DNA of 64,000 bases from Paractinoplanes brasiliensis (GCF_004362215.1 NZ_SNWR01000002.1:1798001-1862000), one strand, 5' to 3'. Counted from the first letter of the stretch, positions 16,890 to 26,289 are shown. The notes: generated from the sequence alone by a model not told the origin. Made by a program: numbers and translations.

Positions 16890-19028
16890 ATGATCATTAT
16901 CGATCAGTCAGCCGTACGGGTGGTGTCGATTCCGGTGCTCGAGGTCCATCATTGTGCGGTGCCGAATTGGTTCACGCGCCCCCGGGTCTGGTTTCTGATC
17001 ATGCTGGTGGCGGCCACCCTGGCGGCAATGCTGCTCGCCTGGTTCCTGCGCAGCGAAGGGCTGGAGCGGGCCGACAAGTGGTCGGGTGTCGTCTTCGGCT
17101 CGGTCAGCGCGCTCGCCGTCTGCGTCGGTACGCTGACCTGGTTGTGGCGCCTCGGAAACGCCGACGCGGGTAGCGAACGCGAGGTCGTGCTGGCGAGGAT
17201 GGCCAAGGCGCAGCGTGAGCAGTGGACCGCCGAGCAGGCCGCACGCCGGGTCGGTGAACCGTGGCCGCTGAACGTGACATGGGCGGTGACCGCCGGGTCG
17301 AGCGCGGTGATGGCCGGCTGGGCGTCGGTCCTGCAGAAGGCCGGTGCCGGGCCGGTCGACGTCCAGGGCGACTATGCACGGGTCGCTGCCGTTTTCGACC
17401 GTGACGATGTGCCGCGACGGCTCGTCATGCTGGGCGAGCCGGGTGCGGGCAAATCATTGCTGGCCGTTCATCTCACGGTGCAGATGCTCGCCCGCCGCCG
17501 GCCGGGTGCGCCGGTCACCGTGCTGCTCAGCGCGGCAAGCTGGAACCCTGTCCAGCCCCTCGACGATTGGATCGCCGACCAGTTGATCGCCCAGGACCGG
17601 CGCCTGGCCACGACGGTGCCCGGTCCAAACGCCACATCCCGCAGCCTGGCCCGGGATCTGGTAGCCGGCGGGTTCGTGCTGCCGGTGCTGGACGGGCTCG
17701 ACGAACTGGACGACGAACGGCAACGGGCGGCACTGATCGGGCTGTCCCATGCCGCGGTCGCCGGCCGTGAGTTCGTCGTCACCTGCCGGACACAGCCCTA
17801 CAAAGCCGCCGTCAGTGCATGCGGCCCGATTCCCGCGACCGTGGTGGCCGAACTGCTCCCGATACCTTCGGCCGAGGCGGCACAACACCTCGCCGACAGC
17901 GCGACTGCCGATGATTTGCGCTGGTCACCGGTGTTGGAGCACCTCCAGAAGGCGGGCAGGGCACCGCTCACGCGGGCGCTGTCAACGCCGCTGATGATCT
18001 GGCTCGCCCGGACGGTCTATCAGGATCGGGAACGAGATCCGTCAGAGTTGCTGACGGCGCGGTGGGCGGCCAGCAAGGAAGGGATCGAACAGCATTTGCT
18101 CGAGCACCTGATCCCGGCGGTGTATGCGGATCGCCGAGGTGCGGCGGCCGGGATCACGGAGACCCGATGGCTAGCCACACTCGCCCGTCACCTTCGCGAG
18201 CAACGGACCTTTGACCTCGCGTGGTGGCGGATCGCGGAAATTCACCCAGTTCCCACAGCACAAGTCGTATCGATCGTGTACGTAATCCTGGTGTCTCTGT
18301 ACTGCATTTTCGCCGCAGTATTAGGCGGTATATCTATGACAAACGACAGCCTGCCGCCACTGCAGGTAACGATCAATATCGGCACGGGACTCGGCCTGCT
18401 CGCAGCATTCGGGCGAATGATTTTCTCCGACCTGCACCTTCCACGGCGCGTGTCACTGCGGGGATCGCTGAGGTTGTTCCTCGTGGTCGCCGCCCCTCTC
18501 ATGCTGGTTGCCAGCCTCATGGCAAGGAGCCTCGCGATCGGCGCTGTCCTGGCGGTCACGGTCGGCCTCATCACGGCGCTCGCGAGCGGTGCTGAGCCGG
18601 CACCGATCGCCACCAGCCCTCTCACATCGATCGCAACTGACCGGACGGCGGCGATGGTGTCGGCCGCAACCATCGGTGCTGTCGAGGTCGTGTTACAGGC
18701 CCAGAACTTCGGCCTCGCCAACCCGCTGACCTGGCTACTTGCCGCGATGGCCGCCCTGGCGGCAGTGCTGCTGCACTCTTGGGGGCAGTACTGCCTGGCC
18801 ACTGTGGTCCTGTCTGCCTCCAGGAGACTTCCGGTGTACCTGACCCGCAGCCTGGCCGACGCCCACAAACGCGGTGTCCTCCGCAGCGCTGGAAGCGTCT
18901 ACCAATTCCGGCACGGCCTGATCCGCGATCGCATCGCCGTCGAGCCGATCTCCCGCGAAGTACCCGCAACCGGGCAGACGGCCCGCTCAAGCGCGGACGT
19001 CAGGCCGGGCCGGGCGCGGCCCAGCTGA
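16890..19028 (+). CDS. Membrane-associated NACHT-domain STAND NTPase
   Basis: About 712 residues. Two N-terminal membrane segments (residues 33-90) precede a NACHT-type NTPase: Walker A LGEPGAGKS (about 180-188), then the Walker B block VLPVLDGLDELDDER, and a sensor-like EFVVTCRT. A helical region follows, then four to five membrane segments in the C-terminal 250 residues, and the family tail GSVYQFRHGLIRDRIA. Actinomycete NACHT proteins with this tail are mostly uncharacterised; some bacterial NACHT proteins defend against phages, so a defence or signalling role is possible. The start is uncertain: the frame is open to 16422, but the first 156 codons look non-coding, so I use the ATG at 16890. 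Confidence 0.75.
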   Translation: MIIIDQSAVRVVSIPVLEVHHCAVPNWFTRPRVWFLIMLVAATLAAMLLAWFLRSEGLERADKWSGVVFGSVSALAVCVGTLTWLWRLGNADAGSEREVVLARMAKAQREQWTAEQAARRVGEPWPLNVTWAVTAGSSAVMAGWASVLQKAGAGPVDVQGDYARVAAVFDRDDVPRRLVMLGEPGAGKSLLAVHLTVQMLARRRPGAPVTVLLSAASWNPVQPLDDWIADQLIAQDRRLATTVPGPNATSRSLARDLVAGGFVLPVLDGLDELDDERQRAALIGLSHAAVAGREFVVTCRTQPYKAAVSACGPIPATVVAELLPIPSAEAAQHLADSATADDLRWSPVLEHLQKAGRAPLTRALSTPLMIWLARTVYQDRERDPSELLTARWAASKEGIEQHLLEHLIPAVYADRRGAAAGITETRWLATLARHLREQRTFDLAWWRIAEIHPVPTAQVVSIVYVILVSLYCIFAAVLGGISMTNDSLPPLQVTINIGTGLGLLAAFGRMIFSDLHLPRRVSLRGSLRLFLVVAAPLMLVASLMARSLAIGAVLAVTVGLITALASGAEPAPIATSPLTSIATDRTAAMVSAATIGAVEVVLQAQNFGLANPLTWLLAAMAALAAVLLHSWGQYCLATVVLSASRRLPVYLTRSLADAHKRGVLRSAGSVYQFRHGLIRDRIAVEPISREVPATGQTARSSADVRPGRARPS

Positions 19029-19246
19029 AGCCCGCAGTCCTTCAAGCTCCCACCGCAACCCGCCAAAACTCGCACCCCTCTACGCCAAAGCGAAACTCAG
19101 GACTTCGTTCGGTCACCGTTGTCACGCGTCCGGTCCAGCGGCCCTATCAGTATCACCTTCATCGCCATCACTGCCCGCTCGCGATGAGACCGAATTCCAC
19201 CTGCCGATGCGGCTGAGCTCTCCAGAGTGACCGCGAACGGCCTGAC

Positions 19247-19276
19247 CAGGGCGAATTCAGACGGTCGAAGCATTTG
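19247..19276. repeat. IS30 left terminal inverted repeat
   Basis: Pairs with 20272-20301 over 30 bp with four mismatches. The transposase stop codon is inside it. Confidence 0.8.
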
Positions 19277-20237
19277 CCTCTACGAGTTCGGCGAATATCT
19301 CGGAGGGCTTCTTCCAGTTATGGATCTTACGGGGTCGGTCATTGATTTCGGAAGCCACCATCGCTAAATATTTCGGATCGGCCGTGATCGGGACGCCTTT
19401 CGGGAAGTATTCGCGCAGGATACGGTTCGCGTTCTCGTTGCTGCCGCGCTGCCACGGCGAGTGCGGGCGGGCGAAGTAGACCGGCAGCCCGGCTGCGGTG
19501 ATCCGGGCGTGGCCGGCCATCTCGGAGCCACAGTCCCACGTCAACGACTTCGCGATCTGCGGCGGCAAAGTGCCGGCGGCGGCGATCACCGCGTCGCCCA
19601 CGGTCAGCGCGTCGCGGCCGGACAGCGGGACCAGGACCACGAACCGGGACGTCCGCTCGACCAGCGTCGCGACCGCGGACTTGCCGGCCTTACCGATGAC
19701 GAGGTCGCCCTCCCAGTGTCCCGGGACCTGCCGGTCCTCGGCCTCGGCGGGACGTTCGTCGAGGTAGCGGGGCTCGCGGATACGCGGTGCCGGGGCCGGG
19801 CGCGGACCCGAACGGCGGGCGGTACGGCCGGTGCGCAGCTTCAGCAGCTCACGGGCCAGGGTGGACACCGGCTGGGCGTACATCCACTGGTAGATCGCTT
19901 CGTGGGACACCCGTACAGCCTGATCGTCGCGGTAGTCGTACGGCAACCGGCCCGCGATCGACGCCGGCGACCAGCCGCCCCTCAACAGCTGCTTGACCAC
20001 CGTCTGCAGCCGCGGCGAACGATCAACCGCGTACGCCTTCGGCCGCTGCCGGCCTACGGCGGCCGTCTCGTCAGCGGCGACCGCCCGGTACTGCGCCCGG
20101 CCGCCGTGCCTGGCGACGTCCCGGGAGACCACCGAGGGGTTCCGGTCGAGCAACCGGGCGATCTCCTTGTATTCCAAGCCTTCGGCCAGGCCGCGGGATA
20201 TCTCTTCCCGATCGGCCAAGGTCAACATGTTGCGCAC
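19257..20237 (-). CDS. IS30-family DDE transposase
   Basis: A 326-residue transposase. The N-terminal helix-turn-helix (LTLADREEISRGLAEG, EYKEIARLLDRNPSVVSRDV) is followed by the IS30-type DDE integrase core with HWEGDLVIG (Asp), LTWDCGSEMAGH (Asp) and SPWQRGSNENANRILREYFP (Glu). The stop lies inside the left inverted repeat. No frameshift or stop interrupts it, so the element could still be mobile. Confidence 0.93.
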   Translation of the reverse strand: MRNMLTLADREEISRGLAEGLEYKEIARLLDRNPSVVSRDVARHGGRAQYRAVAADETAAVGRQRPKAYAVDRSPRLQTVVKQLLRGGWSPASIAGRLPYDYRDDQAVRVSHEAIYQWMYAQPVSTLARELLKLRTGRTARRSGPRPAPAPRIREPRYLDERPAEAEDRQVPGHWEGDLVIGKAGKSAVATLVERTSRFVVLVPLSGRDALTVGDAVIAAAGTLPPQIAKSLTWDCGSEMAGHARITAAGLPVYFARPHSPWQRGSNENANRILREYFPKGVPITADPKYLAMVASEINDRPRKIHNWKKPSEIFAELVEANASTV

Positions 20238-20271
20238 GGGCGAGAATCCTGTCCCACCGACCCGTCAAGAT

Positions 20272-20301
20272 CAAATGCTACGACCGGCTGAACTCGCCCA
20301 G
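20272..20301. repeat. IS30 right terminal inverted repeat
   Basis: The reverse complement begins CTGGGCGAGTTCAGCCGGTC and ends AGCATTTG, matching the left end with four mismatches. Confidence 0.8.
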
Positions 20302-20381
20302 TCCAGCGGTTAGTCGATCCAAGAGGATCCAAGAGGGGACGGCCAAGATCCAACCAAGACAGAGCGCTGAGATCACATCGC

Positions 20382-21557
20382 TTGATCAACGCGCACCGTC
20401 CGGTAGGCGGCCTGGAGTTCAGTCCGGAGTCAAATCTCATTGCCGTAGGCACGGATTCCATCCGCATGTGGGACATCGGCTCCGGCTCAGTCGCCTGTGA
20501 GATCTCGGGAGGCTCCAGCGCTGCGCCGGACGTGGCGCTGCGTTCCGACGGCCTCCTTGCTACGGCAGGCGGCGAGGACGGCACCGTTCGGTTGTGGCAA
20601 AGCCACACTGGGGAGCAGATCGCTGTATTGCCTGCCCACGACGGCAACATTCTCGCGATAGCCTTCAGCCCGCGCGGTGACGTTCTGGCTACTGCTGGGT
20701 CAGGCGACAAGACTGTTCGGCTCTGGGCAATTCCCGGACAGCGGCTGTTGACCGAGCTACCTCATCATGAACCGATTCTTGATTTGGCGTTCAGTCCTGA
20801 TCAAAGCGTTCTAGTTACATGCGGTGCCGAACCAACCGTTCGTATCTGGGATCTCCATGAGGGAAAAATGCGCATTCCGATAGCGCCACATCGCAGATGG
20901 GTAGGTGCTGTGGCCTTCAGCCCGGACGGCAGATTCTTAGCGACTGGCGGTGACGATGGACATGTACGGGTCAGAGACTTTCCCGGCTTGAGTATTTGTC
21001 GCGAGCTAGAAGCTGTCCCATATGGCGTGCGTGGGATAGCCTATAGCCCCGACGGCGAATTCTTCGTGGCGGTTGGACCTGGAGTTGGCCCGCAAGTATG
21101 GACAGCTTCCGGGAGTGGCCAGAGTGCGGGGCTGCCTAGCAGAACCGGCATTGTTATGGCAGCAGCATTTAGCCCAGATGGCAAGATATTGGCAACCACC
21201 GACGCGGACTCCATCGTCCTTTGGGAGGCCGGAACATGGGCGAAGATGCGGACGTTAAGTGACCACAAGGGATGGGCGGTAAGGCTGTCATTCAGCGCGG
21301 ACGGAGCGCTCCTCGCGTCGGGCAGCAATGACGGAATGATACGCCTCTGGAGGACAGCGACGGGCGCATTGGTTGCCACCCTGATTCCACTACAGCATGG
21401 TGGATGGGCGACGCTGCTGCCCGATCTTTCATACAAGATTGCGGGCGACCCGAAAGAATCATTCTGGTGGGCAGCCAAGCTGTGTCGGTTCAATGTGGGT
21501 GAACTCGATTCATATGATTCGCGAGTTAGGAGAATACCGAACTCGGAGCTGTTATAA
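20382..21557 (+). CDS. WD40 repeat protein, probably 5'-truncated by IS30
   Basis: About 391 residues made of seven or more WD40 repeats (for example AIAFSPRGDVLATAGSGDKT-VRLW, AVAFSPDGRFLATGGDDG, RLSFSADGALLASGSNDG-MIRLW). The C-terminal tail (FWWAAKLCRFNVGELDSY) is of the kind found after WD40 arrays in multidomain NACHT-, TIR- or caspase-like-WD40 proteins. No stop interrupts the frame between the IS30 edge (20301) and the nominal TTG start, and there is no ribosome binding site, so an N-terminal effector domain was probably cut off. Its third codon positions are richer in A/T than its neighbours, suggesting transfer. Confidence 0.75.
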   Translation: MINAHRPVGGLEFSPESNLIAVGTDSIRMWDIGSGSVACEISGGSSAAPDVALRSDGLLATAGGEDGTVRLWQSHTGEQIAVLPAHDGNILAIAFSPRGDVLATAGSGDKTVRLWAIPGQRLLTELPHHEPILDLAFSPDQSVLVTCGAEPTVRIWDLHEGKMRIPIAPHRRWVGAVAFSPDGRFLATGGDDGHVRVRDFPGLSICRELEAVPYGVRGIAYSPDGEFFVAVGPGVGPQVWTASGSGQSAGLPSRTGIVMAAAFSPDGKILATTDADSIVLWEAGTWAKMRTLSDHKGWAVRLSFSADGALLASGSNDGMIRLWRTATGALVATLIPLQHGGWATLLPDLSYKIAGDPKESFWWAAKLCRFNVGELDSYDSRVRRIPNSELL

Positions 21558-21870
21558 GGCCGACGTTTCTAGCACAAGGACGCGCTTGGCGGCGTTGAGT
21601 AACGGGATTCGGGTCAGCATGTCCCGAGACAGCGTCATGGACTGAAGGCCCTGCCCAGTTTGAACTGCACTGCCAGAATTCCAGCGTCATAATCACATGC
21701 ATTGTTCTCCGCGCGCTCGCACGTACTCAATTCGGCATATCCGCGCTCCGGATCAGGGGGGTCACCTCCCGCAGCGCGACGTTCGGAGCCGCGTCACTGT
21801 GCGGTGATCCGACGCCAGAGACGAAGTGGGAAGGGCAATACCAGCGCCAGCTGCAGTGGGGGCCGCGCTG
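21558..21870. other. Intergenic stretch with no recognisable gene
   Basis: About 310 bp between the WD40 gene and the convergent DUF2255 gene. It is AT-richer than the surroundings at its left end. I see no frame with a start, ribosome binding site and family motif, and no strong hairpin. Confidence 0.5.
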
Positions 21871-22248
21871 TCAACGCGTGCCGCTTGCGGGGCTGAACCG
21901 CAGGGTCGAGGCCGCGGCGGTGTCGCTGACCATGTCGGTGACGCCGCCCGAGTACTTCTTGCGGTAGGCCGCGTCGACCGCCGCCCGCCCCGATTCCCCG
22001 ACGTCCTGCACCACGACGTCGGTCTCGAGCCCGCCGGCCCGGATCCGGGCCCGCCCGGTTCGCACGACTCCCCCGAACCAGCCCGTCTCCCGCCGGTGCC
22101 ACGTGCGGACGAACACTTCCCCGTCGGCGCACACCACCCAGATCGTCGTCCACCGGCCGAGCCCGCCGTCCGCCCGCCGCACGGCGACCTCCATCTCGTG
22201 GCTGTCGCCGATCGCCCGCAGCTCGGCGGGGTCCCACCGCTCACTCAT
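21871..22248 (-). CDS. DUF2255 family protein
   Basis: A 125-residue small protein of the DUF2255 family (SERWDPAELRAIGDSHEMEV, RWTTIWVVCADGEVFVRTW, GGVTDMVSDTAAASTLRF). The family resembles the flavin-binding split barrel group used by deazaflavin proteins, but its function is unknown. It starts 23 bp after the stop of the alpha/beta hydrolase on the same strand, so the two probably form an operon. An in-frame ATG six codons upstream (MWYFRG) is possible. Confidence 0.75.
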   Translation of the reverse strand: MSERWDPAELRAIGDSHEMEVAVRRADGGLGRWTTIWVVCADGEVFVRTWHRRETGWFGGVVRTGRARIRAGGLETDVVVQDVGESGRAAVDAAYRKKYSGGVTDMVSDTAAASTLRFSPASGTR

Positions 22249-22271
22249 GCCTCGGAAGTACCACATCTTGG

Positions 22272-23129
22272 CTACAGCAGGATCAGGTCGGCCAGTTCCT
22301 CCGGCAGGCCCGGTGAGAAGCACACGTGCCCCATCCCCGGCACGAGCCGCAGCGAGGCACCCGGGATCGCTTCGGCCAGCGCCTCCCCGTGCTGCACGGC
22401 ATAGATCGGGTCCTGGTCGCCGTGCAGCACCAGCGTCGGGGCGGTGATCGTCGACAGTGGAACAAGGCGGTCGGGTGTCGTCCGGCTCAGGGCCAGGTTG
22501 TGCTGGGCCGCGGCCGCCGGGTTCGTGGTCCGCGCCCAGCAGCGGGTCAGCGCCGTACGGGCGCCGGCCTCGTCGTACGGGCGGACGTCGCCGTTCATGA
22601 CGCGGAACAGCTCGACGTCGGCCTCGACGCCGGGCGGCGCTTCGGACCGGTGCTGCAGGAAACGGGCTGACGGCGGCGGCAGAGACCCCGGATCGGGCGG
22701 GAGACCGTCCATCGCCCGCTGCCAGAGCCGGCCGAGGTCGTAGTTCATCGGCGTGCTCGAGATCAGGGTCAGCGATCGCACCCGGGACGGCGCGTGCACG
22801 CCCAGCCACTGCGCGATCATGCCGCCCATGGACATCCCGGCGAAGGAGGCCGACTCCAGCCCGTACGCGTCCAGCACAGCCAACGCGTCACCGGCAAGAT
22901 CCGACAACCCGTACGGATTGCCAGCATAGTCCACAATGCTCGATCTGCCGGTGTCACGATGGTCGTACCGGATCACCTGCACCCCGCGTCCGACAAGGCG
23001 GTCGATCAGCGCGCCGGGGCAGGTCAGCCCCTGGGCCGAGGCCCCCATGATCAGCAGTACGGCGGAGTGGCCGGGGTGCCCGATGCGCTCGGTCCACAGT
23101 CGCAGCGAACCGGCCGTGACGAAGGTCAT
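22272..23129 (-). CDS. Alpha/beta-hydrolase fold protein
   Basis: A 285-residue alpha/beta hydrolase. The nucleophile elbow is GMSMGG (Ser about 95), the oxyanion region is VLLIMGASAQG and YDHRDTGRS follows. The acid is in LVLHGDQDPIYAVQHG and the catalytic His in VPGMGHVCFSP. It is close to the esterase/haloperoxidase-like hydrolases found near antibiotic and aromatic pathways; the substrate cannot be named. It has its own promoter region, divergent from the aminotransferase-like gene at 23268. Confidence 0.85.
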   Translation of the reverse strand: MTFVTAGSLRLWTERIGHPGHSAVLLIMGASAQGLTCPGALIDRLVGRGVQVIRYDHRDTGRSSIVDYAGNPYGLSDLAGDALAVLDAYGLESASFAGMSMGGMIAQWLGVHAPSRVRSLTLISSTPMNYDLGRLWQRAMDGLPPDPGSLPPPSARFLQHRSEAPPGVEADVELFRVMNGDVRPYDEAGARTALTRCWARTTNPAAAAQHNLALSRTTPDRLVPLSTITAPTLVLHGDQDPIYAVQHGEALAEAIPGASLRLVPGMGHVCFSPGLPEELADLILL

Positions 23130-23267
23130 GACCGGTCACCGTAGCCGGACGCCCAGCTCACGGCACCCGGAATTACGAGGCGCGCACCGATACATCTGAC
23201 CTTTCGGGTTGTCCGGCGATCTCCCGGGTACGGCGAATCACGACAGCTAGGAAATGAGGTACACGAA

Positions 23268-24500
23268 GTGCCGGCCCCCACTCATGACATCGAGGACCTT
23301 CGGGTCAACAGCCGGATGTACGACGCCGTGATCGAACAGATCGACGGCCGCCGCATCCGGATCGGCCAGGACTGGCTGGTGGACTGGGCGTCCTGCAACT
23401 ACCTCGGGTTCGACCTGGACCCCGAGGTCATCGAGGCCGTCGAGCCGCAGCTGCGCCGCTGGGGCACGCATCCCAGCTGGTCGCGCATGCTCGGCAGCCC
23501 CCGGCTCTATCCGCAGCTCGAGGAACGGCTCACCGGGCTGCTCGGCGCCGAGGACGTGCTGCTGCTGCCCACCATCTCGCAGATCCACCTCGGCGCGATC
23601 CCGGCCCTGATCGGCGAGGGCACCCTCATCATGGAGAGCCGCGCCCACCGCACGATCTACGACGGCTGCATGTTCGCGCGGGGCCGGGGCGCCACCGTAC
23701 GCCGGTTCCGCTCGGGTGACCTGGAGGAGCTGGAACGCCTGCTCAGGGCGGCCACCGCCCGCCCGGTCATGGTCTGCATGGACGGCGTGAACAGCATGAC
23801 CGGCGACATTCCCGACCTCAAGCGGTACGCCGCCCTGTGCCGCGCGCACGACGCCGTCCTCTACGTCGACGACGCGCACGGCATGGGCGTGATCGGCGAG
23901 CGCAGCCCCGACGAGCCTTCCCCGTACGGGCTGCGTGGCAACGCCATCGTCAAACATTCGGGCGAGTCGTACGACAACGTCGTCCTCGTCGGCGGCTTCT
24001 CCAAGGCGTACTCGTCGCTCCTCGCCTTTCTGGCCCTGCCCACAGCGGTCAAGAACAAGCTGAAGGTCGACGCCCCCACGTACCTGTATTCCGGCCCCTC
24101 CCCCGTCGCGTCGCTGGCCACGGTGATGGCCGGGCTCGACGTCAACGAGAAACGCGGCGACGAGCTGCGGGCCCACCTCTACCGGCTCACGGTGAAACTT
24201 CTTTCCCACGTACGGGGAATGGGTGTGCACACGCTCAACGTGCACGACACGCCCGTCGTGGAGATCCCCATCTCGCCCGACCACGACCTGATCGACGTGT
24301 CCGAGCGGCTGTGGCGGGCCGGGCAGTACGTCACGCTCGCGCCCTACCCGGGTGTGCCGCGCGACGAGATCGGTTTCCGGGTGCAGCTGACCGCCGCGCA
24401 CACCGAGCAGCACGTCGACGACCTCAACGCCGTGCTCACCGAGCTGGCCCGCGACGGCGTGCTGCGTCCCGCGGTCCCGCGGCAGCGCCGCCCGTCCTGA
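23268..24500 (+). CDS. Alpha-oxoamine synthase family PLP enzyme (BioF/KBL-like)
   Basis: A 410-residue fold-type I PLP enzyme of the alpha-oxoamine synthase family. It has DWASCNYLGFDLDPEV near the N-terminus, the YVDDAHGMGVIGER motif that stacks on PLP, and the internal-aldimine Lys in VGGFSKAYSS. Such enzymes condense an amino acid with an acyl-CoA, as in biotin, haem or sphingolipid synthesis. No biotin genes are adjacent, so it may serve a specialised lipid or secondary metabolite. The GTG start is preceded by GAGG about nine bases upstream. The 3' end lies in a 38-bp tandem repeat. Confidence 0.85.
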   Translation: MPAPTHDIEDLRVNSRMYDAVIEQIDGRRIRIGQDWLVDWASCNYLGFDLDPEVIEAVEPQLRRWGTHPSWSRMLGSPRLYPQLEERLTGLLGAEDVLLLPTISQIHLGAIPALIGEGTLIMESRAHRTIYDGCMFARGRGATVRRFRSGDLEELERLLRAATARPVMVCMDGVNSMTGDIPDLKRYAALCRAHDAVLYVDDAHGMGVIGERSPDEPSPYGLRGNAIVKHSGESYDNVVLVGGFSKAYSSLLAFLALPTAVKNKLKVDAPTYLYSGPSPVASLATVMAGLDVNEKRGDELRAHLYRLTVKLLSHVRGMGVHTLNVHDTPVVEIPISPDHDLIDVSERLWRAGQYVTLAPYPGVPRDEIGFRVQLTAAHTEQHVDDLNAVLTELARDGVLRPAVPRQRRPS

Positions 24501-24592
24501 CCGTCACGTCAAGAACACGGCAGCGCCGCCTGTCCCGACCGTCACGTCAAGAACGCGGCAGCACCGCCCGTGCGCACCGTGACGTGACCCGT
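24480..24592. repeat. 38-bp tandem repeat spanning the stop codon
   Basis: Nearly three copies of a 38-bp unit starting CGGCAGCGCCGCC begin at 24480, 24518 and 24556. The first covers the last codons and stop of the oxoamine synthase gene; the last runs to the stop of the convergent peptidase gene. Confidence 0.85.
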
Positions 24593-25677
24593 CAGCCTCC
24601 GGTGATCGACCAGTGCCACGGCTCCGACGGCAGGTTGACGAACCCGTACGCCTTCGCGTGCGCGATCAGCCACTTGTAGCCCGTGCTCGTCCGGGTCAGC
24701 GACTTGCCGTCCTGGGTGATGTCGACGGCCATGCCCAGCTCGTGCAGCGACCGGCCGGGGATGGCTGTCGGCACTCGGCACGACGAGGACGGCGCGGTCC
24801 ACACGTCGGGGCAGCCGTTGGTCTTGCGCAGCTGGATCTGGCGTTCCTTGGTGCGGAAGCCGCCGCCCGAGAGCACAACCCCGTTGGCGCGGGCGTCGTC
24901 GATCATCCGCCGGAACGCGTACGCGACGCTGCGATGCACGGTGATGCCGCGGATCTGCACGGTGTCGGCGACGGTGAACGTGCCGCGCGACTGGTTGACC
25001 ACCTCACGGCTGAGCCCGGCGGCCTGCGTGGCCAGCGAGTACGCGGTCGGCAGAGCGGCAAGCTTCTGCTGACCGGCGGTGACCGCGGCCGCGGCGGCGT
25101 CCCGGTTCGCGACGGCCGTGGCGAGCGTCGCGGTGGCCGTACGGACGTTGGTCTTGGCCGTGGCCAGCGCGGCGGCGCTCTTCTTGACCTCGGCCTGCCG
25201 TACGGCCAGGGTCTTGGTGGCGGCCGTCACCGCGTTCTTGGCCTTGGTGATGGCGGCGGTGCTGCGGGGCTTCTTCTTGTTCGCCTTGGTCAGGTTCTGC
25301 TTGGCGGTGGTCAGCGCCTTCTGCGCGGCGGTCACCCGGGTCCGGGCCGCCGTGTCGGTCCTGGTGGCGGTGGTCAGCTGAGCTTCGGCCAGGCGGCCGG
25401 CGTTGGTGGCGTTCGCAACCTCGCTGACGCGGGTGACGACGGTGGCCTGCCGGGCGGCAACGTCGGCCCGGATGGTGGCGGCGGTCTGCTGCCGCGTCAG
25501 GCTGCGGTACATCAGCGTGTTCCAGGTCTGCGCCACCGCGGGCGGGGCGGCCTGCGCCGGGGTCGGGGCCGCGAGGGCGGACACGCCGAAGGCGAGCGCC
25601 GCGAGCGGGAGGGTGATGGCCCGGCGGGCCCGGCGGCGGATCGTCGGATCCGGTCGGAGTTCCAGTCGTGTCGTCAC
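24592..25677 (-). CDS. Secreted M15-family (VanY-like) D,D-carboxypeptidase with coiled-coil region
   Basis: 361 residues. A Tat/Sec-like signal peptide (twin Arg in RRRARRAITLPLAAL, ending PAQAA) leads to an Ala/Thr/Lys-rich coiled coil (residues 60-215), then an M15 peptidase domain. The zinc motifs are SLHELGMAVDI (HxxxxxxD) and EPWHWS (ExWH). It should cleave D-Ala-D-Ala stems in peptidoglycan outside the membrane, with the coiled coil acting as a spacer or partner-binding element. It is convergent with the preceding gene. Confidence 0.87.
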   Translation of the reverse strand: MTTRLELRPDPTIRRRARRAITLPLAALAFGVSALAAPTPAQAAPPAVAQTWNTLMYRSLTRQQTAATIRADVAARQATVVTRVSEVANATNAGRLAEAQLTTATRTDTAARTRVTAAQKALTTAKQNLTKANKKKPRSTAAITKAKNAVTAATKTLAVRQAEVKKSAAALATAKTNVRTATATLATAVANRDAAAAAVTAGQQKLAALPTAYSLATQAAGLSREVVNQSRGTFTVADTVQIRGITVHRSVAYAFRRMIDDARANGVVLSGGGFRTKERQIQLRKTNGCPDVWTAPSSSCRVPTAIPGRSLHELGMAVDITQDGKSLTRTSTGYKWLIAHAKAYGFVNLPSEPWHWSITGG

Positions 25678-25704
25678 CCGGAAGAGACTCCGGGGCGGCG
25701 GGAG

Positions 25705-26289
25705 CTACTCCGTGCCCTCGCGGGTGCGGCCTGGTTGCGTCAGCGCCCGGGCGGCCTGCACCGCGCGCGCCGCGACCTCCTCCACCGGCATGGCGTCGGT
25801 GTTGAAGAAGCCCTCGGTGTAGAGCGTCACGTACCCCTGGGCCACCGCGACGACGGCCTCGACCTGCCGTGCCGCCTCGGCATGGGTGGCGGCGGAGGCC
25901 AGCTCGAGCAGCGTCGAGACCAGGGCGCGGGTGTGCTCGCGACGCTCGTCGTCGGGCACGGTGAGCAGCTCCCGCGCGAAGATGACGGGAAAGCCCGCCC
26001 CGGTCCGTGCGACGTAACTCACGTACGCCCCGGCCGCTCCCGCCAGCCCGTCCTCGCCGGCGGCCAGGATCTCGGCGCGCAGGTCACGGGCCGCCTCGCC
26101 CGACACCGCGCTCAGCAGGTGCGCCCGGTCGGGGAAATGCCGGTACGGCGCGGCCGAGCTCACGCCGAGCCGCCGGGCGACCGCGGCGACCGAGAACTTC
26201 TGCGGCCCGCACTCGGCCAGCAGCTCGAAGCTGGCCGCGAGGACCGCCGCCCGGAGGTCGCCGTGGTGGTACCCCTTTTTGACCGACAC
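25705..26289 (-). CDS. TetR family transcriptional regulator
   Basis: 194 residues. The N-terminal helix-turn-helix (HHGDLRAAVLAASFELLAE, SVAAVARRLGVSSAAPYRHF) is followed by a TetR_C-type ligand-binding domain. It is divergent from an F420-dependent oxidoreductase with twin palindromic operators between them, so it almost certainly represses both. The ligand is unknown. Confidence 0.9.
   Translation of the reverse strand: MSVKKGYHHGDLRAAVLAASFELLAECGPQKFSVAAVARRLGVSSAAPYRHFPDRAHLLSAVSGEAARDLRAEILAAGEDGLAGAAGAYVSYVARTGAGFPVIFARELLTVPDDERREHTRALVSTLLELASAATHAEAARQVEAVVAVAQGYVTLYTEGFFNTDAMPVEEVAARAVQAARALTQPGRTREGTE

Larger units (their letters stand above)
19247..20301 (-). mobile_element. 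IS30-family insertion sequence, apparently intact
   Basis: A 1055-bp element bounded by 30-bp imperfect inverted repeats (19247-19276 and 20272-20301) that share GGGCGA, TTCAG, CGGTCG and AGCATTTG in register. One transposase gene nearly fills it, as is usual for IS30. No clear target duplication is visible. It separates the NACHT gene from the WD40 gene, whose reading frame remains open up to the element edge. Confidence 0.85.

Noticed and set aside
24480..24592. CRISPR considered for the 38-bp repeats
   Set aside because: The units are directly contiguous without unique spacers, so it is a tandem repeat.
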